Of a stretch of 64,000 nt of DNA, positions 58,978 to 64,000 are shown piece after piece. The stretch comes from Chloroflexota bacterium. Lineage in GTDB: Bacteria; Chloroflexota; Anaerolineae; Anaerolineales; UBA11579. A program made the translations under genes and the position numbers. Where the stretch lies: positions 213,497 through 277,496 of the forward strand of contig JABFGG010000005.1 of NCBI GenBank assembly GCA_013112575.1. The letters run 5' to 3'. Each line of letters opens with the position of its first letter. The stretch's first letter is position 1. Under the pieces are notes generated by a model. That model saw only the letters and a list, made by a program, of their open reading frames with translations. It was not told where the DNA came from and ran no database searches.

Positions 58978-59814
58978 TTACTCTCCTGCATTGCTGCCCA
59001 GCGGCTGGCCTTCGCCTTTCCATTCGAAGAGGGAACCATCATAGACGGCCACATTGTCATGGCCGCTCACAAGATAAGCGACAGCGTTCACAGTAGCGGC
59101 AATACCCCCGCCGCAATAGGTAATAATCTGCTTGCCGGGTTTAGCTTCCGGGAGCTGGGCGTCCAGTTCGTCTTGCGATGGGAAGCTTTCCAAACCGGCC
59201 TCAAAATTTAGAAGCGGCACACAGGTGGAGCCAGGAATATGCTCCTGGTCGTGCCAGTCCTGTGGCAGCGCATCCTGCACTTCGACCTCAAGTTTTTCAC
59301 CGGCAGCTTGCACGTCCTGCATGCTGGCCCACATGGCCTTATTAAAAGTCGGTGTGAACTCGGCCGGCTCGTACTTGTTCTCGCCCGTTTCCAGCTCCCC
59401 ACCAGCGGCCTGCCAGGCGGCCAAGCCGCCGTCCATGATGCGCACATTCTGCACTCCAGCATAACGCAGTATCCACCAGGCACGGGTGGCATTGGGGATG
59501 AGATGGGGGGCATAGACCACAACCTCGGAATCGTTGCTGATGCCCATTTTGCCAATTCCCCTGGTCAGCATCGTATCCGTTGTCATCATGTATTCATATT
59601 CGCTGAGCGGATCGGAGAAAACCTGGTGGTCAAAAAAAGCCGCGCCGGGGATATGCCCGGCCTGGTACTGCTTACGTGCACCAGGCATTTTAGCTGCTTC
59701 TTCGGGGCTCATACCCAAATAAAATTCGATCTTGGCGTCATAGATGCGTAGATTGGGGTCACCGAGCTTGCTAAGTAATTCCTCGGCTTCAATAAAGATA
59801 TCTTTGCGTTCCAT
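58978..59814 (-). CDS. Two-domain sulfurtransferase (thiosulfate/3-mercaptopyruvate type)
   Basis: 278 aa with two rhodanese domains. The first (about 1-130) has GHIPGAAFFDHQVFSDPLSE and lacks a Cys; the second (about 150-270) has the active loop TYCGGGIAATVNA with the catalytic Cys. The loop is shorter of Arg than classic rhodanese (CRxGxR), which fits 3-mercaptopyruvate sulfurtransferase or related enzymes. No signal peptide. A single gene, divergent from none. Confidence 0.85.
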   Translation of the reverse strand: MERKDIFIEAEELLSKLGDPNLRIYDAKIEFYLGMSPEEAAKMPGARKQYQAGHIPGAAFFDHQVFSDPLSEYEYMMTTDTMLTRGIGKMGISNDSEVVVYAPHLIPNATRAWWILRYAGVQNVRIMDGGLAAWQAAGGELETGENKYEPAEFTPTFNKAMWASMQDVQAAGEKLEVEVQDALPQDWHDQEHIPGSTCVPLLNFEAGLESFPSQDELDAQLPEAKPGKQIITYCGGGIAATVNAVAYLVSGHDNVAVYDGSLFEWKGEGQPLGSNAGE

Positions 59815-59900
59815 CCTAGATACTCCTCCGTTCGCTACTCACTTGGTAATGTAATTTATACAACAAATATTATTGGGATTATAGTATGTCGCTGATGTAT

Positions 59901-60614
59901 TTATCCACCAATCCCCAAATATGCCATCAACGCCACGATAAGCGGTGCAATTGCCAGGGCCGGCAGGAAGTTCCCCACACGGATGGAGCGAATCTCCAGC
60001 AGGCTGCTGATAGCCAGGCCCAGGAGCAACACGCCACCTACAGCCGTCATGTCGGCGACCATAGCATCGGTGATGAAGACCGAGGCTGCCGTGGCGGAAA
60101 GGCTGAGGCCACCTTGAAAGACCAGGATGACGATTACCGAAAACAAGACGCCCACACCCAAACTAGAGGCGAAGGCCAGGGCTGCAAAACCATCCAGCAC
60201 GGATTTGATAGCTAACAATTCGTAGTCCCCCGTCAGGCCATCCTGGATAGAACCGAGGATGGTCAGGGGGCCGATGCAGAAAACCAGCGATGCGGTCAGG
60301 AAACCTTTGATGAAGTTGCTGCCTTCGGTCTCGCCATCACCACCCGCAAAGCGCTCCTCCAGCCAGGCGCCCATCTGCTGCAAACGCATCTCAATGCGCC
60401 ACCACTCCCCCAGCACACCTCCAATCAACAAACTCAGCAAAACAACAATGGCGTTGTTGGAAGTGGAGAACATCTGGATGCCGATAGCAGCCGTAAAAAG
60501 CCCCAACCCCGCGATCACCGTTGTACGCACGCGTTCGGGCAGGCGCGCCCCAAACAGCAGGCCCAATGTACCACCGACCAACACGGTAGCGATGTTGATG
60601 AATGTGCCAGTCAT
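59901..60614 (-). CDS. DUF554 family membrane protein
   Basis: 237 aa with about seven hydrophobic helices; the opening GTFINIATVLVGGTLGLLFG and the later GIQMFSTSNNAIVVLLSLLI, LTILGSIQDGLTGDYELLAI match DUF554 (YdfK-like) proteins. The function is unknown for the family. Its start overlaps the end of the stress-protein gene by four bases, so it is in one operon with usp and the SLC13 permease. Confidence 0.85.
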   Translation of the reverse strand: MTGTFINIATVLVGGTLGLLFGARLPERVRTTVIAGLGLFTAAIGIQMFSTSNNAIVVLLSLLIGGVLGEWWRIEMRLQQMGAWLEERFAGGDGETEGSNFIKGFLTASLVFCIGPLTILGSIQDGLTGDYELLAIKSVLDGFAALAFASSLGVGVLFSVIVILVFQGGLSLSATAASVFITDAMVADMTAVGGVLLLGLAISSLLEIRSIRVGNFLPALAIAPLIVALMAYLGIGG

Positions 60615-61081
60615 GACTCCCCGGCTTGAGCCTGAATGGTCTTAACGACTTCACCATGGTGCAGGATAATGAATTCCACCCCGGATTCCCCGGAGATCTC
60701 ATTCGCTACGGCTTCAAGGAAGTCGAGGTTGGTATGGCCGTCTTCATCCACGGCCATACCCAAGATAATGGCATCAATTGGATACTCATCAAGCACTTCG
60801 CGCAGTACCTCGCGAAAGACGCCCTGTTTAACAATGGCTTTGGCCGTCACGCCTTCTTTGGCAGCGCGCTCCTGGGCCATGGCCAAAATGAATTCACCCA
60901 AACCTTCCAATTCATGAGCCAGATCCACCAAAACCCCGGAAGATGCCTGGTTCAAGAATTCTATATTGGTGACATTCAGGAAAAGTATGTCGGCATTGCG
61001 TTCTTTGGCTATGCGAACTGCACCATCCTGGTTGGGATAGCTGCGTTTGCCGCCGCGGGTGGGAGCAAGTATGGTTGTCAT
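60611..61081 (-). CDS. Universal stress protein-like
   Basis: 156 aa UspA-like fold: TTILAPTRGGKRSYPNQD (start, altered from the usual IL+P+DG), ADILFLNVTN, IDAIILGMAVDEDGHTN. The G-2x-G-9x-G(S/T) ATP motif is not clearly present, so ATP binding is uncertain. It lies 17 bases after the SLC13 permease gene and overlaps the DUF554 gene. Confidence 0.65.
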   Translation of the reverse strand: MTTILAPTRGGKRSYPNQDGAVRIAKERNADILFLNVTNIEFLNQASSGVLVDLAHELEGLGEFILAMAQERAAKEGVTAKAIVKQGVFREVLREVLDEYPIDAIILGMAVDEDGHTNLDFLEAVANEISGESGVEFIILHHGEVVKTIQAQAGES

Positions 61082-61098
61082 GGGTTTGCGCTCCTCCT

Positions 61099-62808
61099 CT
61101 AAAATCGTATCAACAGCCAGACGAAGCCCGCCAGCAGTGTGAGAAAGGTGACAGGTAAGCCGACTTTGAGAAATTCAAGAAATGAGATGGGTGTATCCGC
61201 CTGATTGGTGATTCCTGCCGTAACCAGGTTGGCTTCAGCACCAATCAAGGTACCGTTGCCGCCCATAGCCGCTCCCATCGAAAGCGCATAGTACAGCACC
61301 TTGCTGTTGGCCCCAGGAATGGAGCCGCTCAGGAATTCGACGATGGGCAGCATGGAGGCTGCCAGGGGGATATTGGCGATCAATATGGATAGCGTGCCCG
61401 TGCCAAAGACGATGACAAAGATGCCCAGAGGGAGGCTATCGCCGATGACATCTGCCATCCAGGCAGCGGCAAAGCCGATGAGGCCGACCTCCTGTACTGC
61501 GCCAACGACGATGAACAAGGCCATGAAGAAGACCAGGGTTGTCCAGTCCACGGCTTGGATGGTAGAGTGAATGTCTGGGCGCAGCCAGATCAACAATACC
61601 GTGGCACCGATCAAGGCGGGGACAGCAGGGACAATGTGGAAATTCTCGCCCAGCACGAAACCGATGAGGACGCCTACAAAGACGATGCCTGCTTTCCAGA
61701 GGGCACCGGGGTCTTTGAGTTCAGCATTCTTTTCGAGGGTAGCGTAGAGGGTTTCGGAAATGCCTCCAGCGTGCTTGCGCCACTCGGCCCGGTAATGCCA
61801 GAGCACATAGGCGGCCATGAGGATCAGGGCCACGGTCACACCCACCGTCTGGTTAATCAGGAAATCCGTGAAGCCGATATCGGCATAGGCGCCGATGAGG
61901 ATATTGGTAGGCGTGCCGATGAGAGTGGTAATGCCGCCGACATTGGAAGCCAACACTTCGGGGATGATCAAGGCAAGGGGGTTGATGCCCAGGGCCAGAC
62001 CGATCTGGATGCTGATAGGCGTCATCAGGAGCATGGTGGTGAAGTTATCCAGTAAGGCCGAGGCCACGACGGTAACGGCCATGAGGATGAGCACCAGCAG
62101 CCAGGTGCGGCCGCGGCTGAGACGATAAGCCTGGAAAGCGGTCCACTGGAAGATGCCCGTACGCTCGATGATGGCCACGATGATCATCATGGCCATCACC
62201 AGGAAGATAACTTCCCAATTGATGAATTCCAGGGCATGTTCAAAGTCGACGATGTACCAACTGGGGGCAAAGATGTTGACAACGTGGCTCATGACCATGA
62301 CCATCGAAAAGCCAAACAACGCGGCGGTGGTGCTGGCCACCAGTTCAAAGGCGATGAGGGCCAACACTGCCACGAAGATGACAGCGGCAGCCCAGAAGCC
62401 GGGGGTCACGCGACGCTCAAGGGTCAATTCGCCAAGATTAAGTACGCGGGACGTTTCCAGGTCATTGAGAGTATCGCTATCTAATGTAATCGTTTGGGAC
62501 TGGTAGTGGGCACGAGTGATGTGAACTTCCAATCCAGAAGCTGGGATTGTATTTAGTTCTAATAGATAAGAACCATCCTCGTGGCTTTCTGCCTCACCCA
62601 GCGGCGTTTCGCCACCAATTTCAAAACCCTCCACGACAGCTACCGCAATCGGTTGACCCTGGGGATCCAATAGATAACCAGAGATTATGAATTTATCCAT
62701 GCCCCCCTGGTTTAAGCTGCTCGCCGTGGCCAGGTTGGTCATCAACAACCAAATCGTGATGCTCAAACCAAAGACCAATAAACCACGGTACTTCTTCAAG
62801 AAATTCAT
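61099..62808 (-). CDS. SLC13/ArsB-type permease with N-terminal extracytoplasmic domain
   Basis: 569 aa from the ATG at 62808 (MNFLKKYRGLLVFGLSI). A signal-like helix (about 7-25) and a small beta domain (about 40-120: GYLLDPQGQPIAVAVVEGFE), like carboxypeptidase-regulatory or peptidase-associated domains, precede about eleven helices of the ion-transporter family (NFTTMLLMTPISIQIGLALG, ASNVGGITTLIGTPTNILIG, ANIPLAASMLPIVEFLSG, GGNGTLIGAEANLVTAG). The substrate could be a carboxylate or an ion; the family does not fix it. The longer frame to 62880 is rejected because it lacks a signal-peptide start. Confidence 0.8.
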   Translation of the reverse strand: MNFLKKYRGLLVFGLSITIWLLMTNLATASSLNQGGMDKFIISGYLLDPQGQPIAVAVVEGFEIGGETPLGEAESHEDGSYLLELNTIPASGLEVHITRAHYQSQTITLDSDTLNDLETSRVLNLGELTLERRVTPGFWAAAVIFVAVLALIAFELVASTTAALFGFSMVMVMSHVVNIFAPSWYIVDFEHALEFINWEVIFLVMAMMIIVAIIERTGIFQWTAFQAYRLSRGRTWLLVLILMAVTVVASALLDNFTTMLLMTPISIQIGLALGINPLALIIPEVLASNVGGITTLIGTPTNILIGAYADIGFTDFLINQTVGVTVALILMAAYVLWHYRAEWRKHAGGISETLYATLEKNAELKDPGALWKAGIVFVGVLIGFVLGENFHIVPAVPALIGATVLLIWLRPDIHSTIQAVDWTTLVFFMALFIVVGAVQEVGLIGFAAAWMADVIGDSLPLGIFVIVFGTGTLSILIANIPLAASMLPIVEFLSGSIPGANSKVLYYALSMGAAMGGNGTLIGAEANLVTAGITNQADTPISFLEFLKVGLPVTFLTLLAGFVWLLIRF

Positions 62809-62923
62809 GCTTTTCACTTCATCCAATATATTTAGCCAAACGTCCCGTATTATACCGAAGGTCGCTTTGCATTTCGGCAAGCATCTCCTATAATTAAATC
62901 AACACGTTTCAGAAAGGGATGAT

Positions 62924-63493
62924 ATGAAAACCTGGGAGGCCATTCTGGTCGGTATACTCACCAGCTTACTAGCAAGCGGACTGCTGCTCTTTATCAACAG
63001 TCCCCCACGCGGCGAACCTGTAGAATTGTTGCCGCCCCCCACACCCGCAGCCATTATGGTGCACGTCTCGGGTGCAGTGAATAAGCCCGATATCTACGCC
63101 CTGCCGCATGACAGCCGCGTGCAGGATGCTATAGATGCTGCAGGCGGCCTGCTACCGGAGGCGGACGCACAGGCACTCAACCTGGCCGCAGTCTTGGACG
63201 ATGGAGTACAGTTACGCATACCCAGTAAGACAGAAAGCGCCGCAGCACCCCCTGTAGCCAGTTCGCCGTTGACCAGCAGTATCCAGAGTAATGATGGGCT
63301 GATCAATATCAACACAGCCACACAGGAGCAATTGGAAAACCTGCCCGGCATCGGTCCGGCCAAAGCGCAGGCGATAATTGATTACCGCGAACAAAACGGC
63401 GATTTCGGCGATATTCGTGACATCCAGAACGTGACCGGGATCGGGCCAGCGACATTTGAAAATCTGCGCGACCTGATCTCGATTAGCGATTAA
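62924..63493 (+). CDS. comEA: ComEA-like DNA-binding competence protein
   Basis: 189 aa. N-terminal helix (about 5-25), a SLBB domain (about 45-105: [20 protein letters not shown]) and a C-terminal helix-hairpin-helix (about 127-189: [32 protein letters not shown]). ComEA binds DNA outside the membrane and passes it to ComEC during natural uptake. A GAAAGGG site precedes the ATG. ComEC is not in the window; thrC follows after 11 bases. Confidence 0.9.
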   Translation: MKTWEAILVGILTSLLASGLLLFINSPPRGEPVELLPPPTPAAIMVHVSGAVNKPDIYALPHDSRVQDAIDAAGGLLPEADAQALNLAAVLDDGVQLRIPSKTESAAAPPVASSPLTSSIQSNDGLININTATQEQLENLPGIGPAKAQAIIDYREQNGDFGDIRDIQNVTGIGPATFENLRDLISISD

Positions 63494-63504
63494 ACTATTC
63501 CCCT

Positions 63505-64000
63505 ATGGAATACCACGGCCTTCTAACCCGCTACGGAGCGCTACTCGATTTACCCGAGCATACCCAAACCGTCTCTTTGCACGAAGGTAATACCCCGCTG
63601 ATTCCCGTGCCACGGCTGGCAGAGGAGATGGGCGGTGGATTCGAGTTATTCGTAAAGTATGAGGGACTTAACCCCACCGGCTCCTTCAAAGACCGGGGCA
63701 TGACAGCGGCCATCGGGGAAGCGGCTGGTCGCAAAGCCCAGGCAGTGATCTGCGCCTCAACGGGCAACACGGCGGCCAGCGCGGCGGCCTATGCGGCGCG
63801 TGCCGGTTTGCGGGCTATTGTGCTTATCCCGCAAGGCAAAGTGGCGGCGGGCAAACTGGCCGGGGCTGTGGCTTATGGCGCACAAGTGGTGCAAATCGAT
63901 GGTTCCTTTGACGATGCCCTTACCCTGGTGGTGAAGATCACCGAGAAACACCCCATTGCGCTGGTCAACTCCATCAACCCTTACCGTTTGGAAGGACAAA
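63505..64000 (+). CDS. thrC: Threonine synthase, 3' part beyond window
   Basis: The first 165 residues of a threonine synthase. The PLP-binding Lys is in [11 protein letters not shown], and [52 protein letters not shown] match the family. It turns O-phosphohomoserine into threonine. It starts 11 bases after comEA. The gene continues past the right edge. Confidence 0.9.
   Translation, partial: MEYHGLLTRYGALLDLPEHTQTVSLHEGNTPLIPVPRLAEEMGGGFELFVKYEGLNPTGSFKDRGMTAAIGEAAGRKAQAVICASTGNTAASAAAYAARAGLRAIVLIPQGKVAAGKLAGAVAYGAQVVQIDGSFDDALTLVVKITEKHPIALVNSINPYRLEGQ

Overview
The window looks like a chromosomal segment of a Chloroflexota bacterium, most likely Anaerolineae. This is inferred from the gene mix: a flagellar/chemotaxis block, Tat-exported reductive-dehalogenase-type enzymes, Thr/Pro-rich secreted giants, LytR-CpsA-Psr proteins, and a tyrosine-recombinase homologue that lacks its nucleophile. 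Genes are dense, mostly start with ATG, and sit in operons with short gaps or stop/start overlaps. No prophage, insertion sequence or CRISPR array was seen.

Layout. (1) 1-14.4 kb: motility. It holds a truncated fliD, a flagellin, an ECF sigma/anti-sigma-like pair, a TPR-glycosyltransferase with a SUMF1-domain protein, an M23 peptidase with a FlgJ-like N-terminus, and a chemotaxis operon (cheA, cheY, cheB, cheR, two cheX-like, cheC, cheD). (2) 14.4-29.8 kb, the most notable part: cobamide salvage and uptake (cobU, cobS, cobT, btuD, btuC, btuF), tatB, tatA, apbE, a small membrane protein, a NosR/RdhC-like flavo-iron-sulfur membrane protein, a TPR protein, and two reductive dehalogenase-type units (rdhA/rdhB). 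All are on the minus strand and end at a plus-strand TetR-family regulator. Three cobalamin riboswitches with terminators stand before btuF and before each rdh unit. Both rdh promoters carry the same array of GGACANNTGTCC palindromes and a CRP/FNR-like palindrome at the same spacing. (3) 29.8-33.3 kb: ferrous iron uptake (DtxR-FeoA fusion regulator, feoA, a feoB split in two, a FeoC-like protein). One more GGACANNTGTCC palindrome lies before this operon. (4) 33.3-36.6 kb: a short-repeat region and a type IIG-like restriction-modification gene broken by one in-frame TGA. (5) 36.7-48.5 kb: a lipoprotein and two very large secreted proteins, one with a C-terminal sortase domain and one with a beta-helix and three copies of a carbohydrate-binding-like module. 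(6) 48.6-58.9 kb: two tRNAs, a FtsB/DivIC-like protein, a degenerate sensor kinase, a LysM/Ig protein, two LCP proteins, a polytopic membrane protein and a degenerate recombinase. (7) 58.9-64 kb: sulfurtransferase, DUF554, a universal stress protein, an SLC13-type permease with an extra N-terminal domain, comEA and the start of thrC.

How it fits together (inference): BtuFCD and CobTSU would supply cobamide, Feo would supply iron for Fe-S clusters, TatA/TatB would export the folded Tat substrates (both RdhA and ApbE), ApbE would flavinylate the RdhC-like protein, and RdhB would anchor RdhA to the membrane. Riboswitches, a TetR regulator and a CRP/FNR-type factor would link expression to cobamide, an unknown ligand and energy or redox state. 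The substrate of the two RdhA enzymes cannot be read from the sequence.
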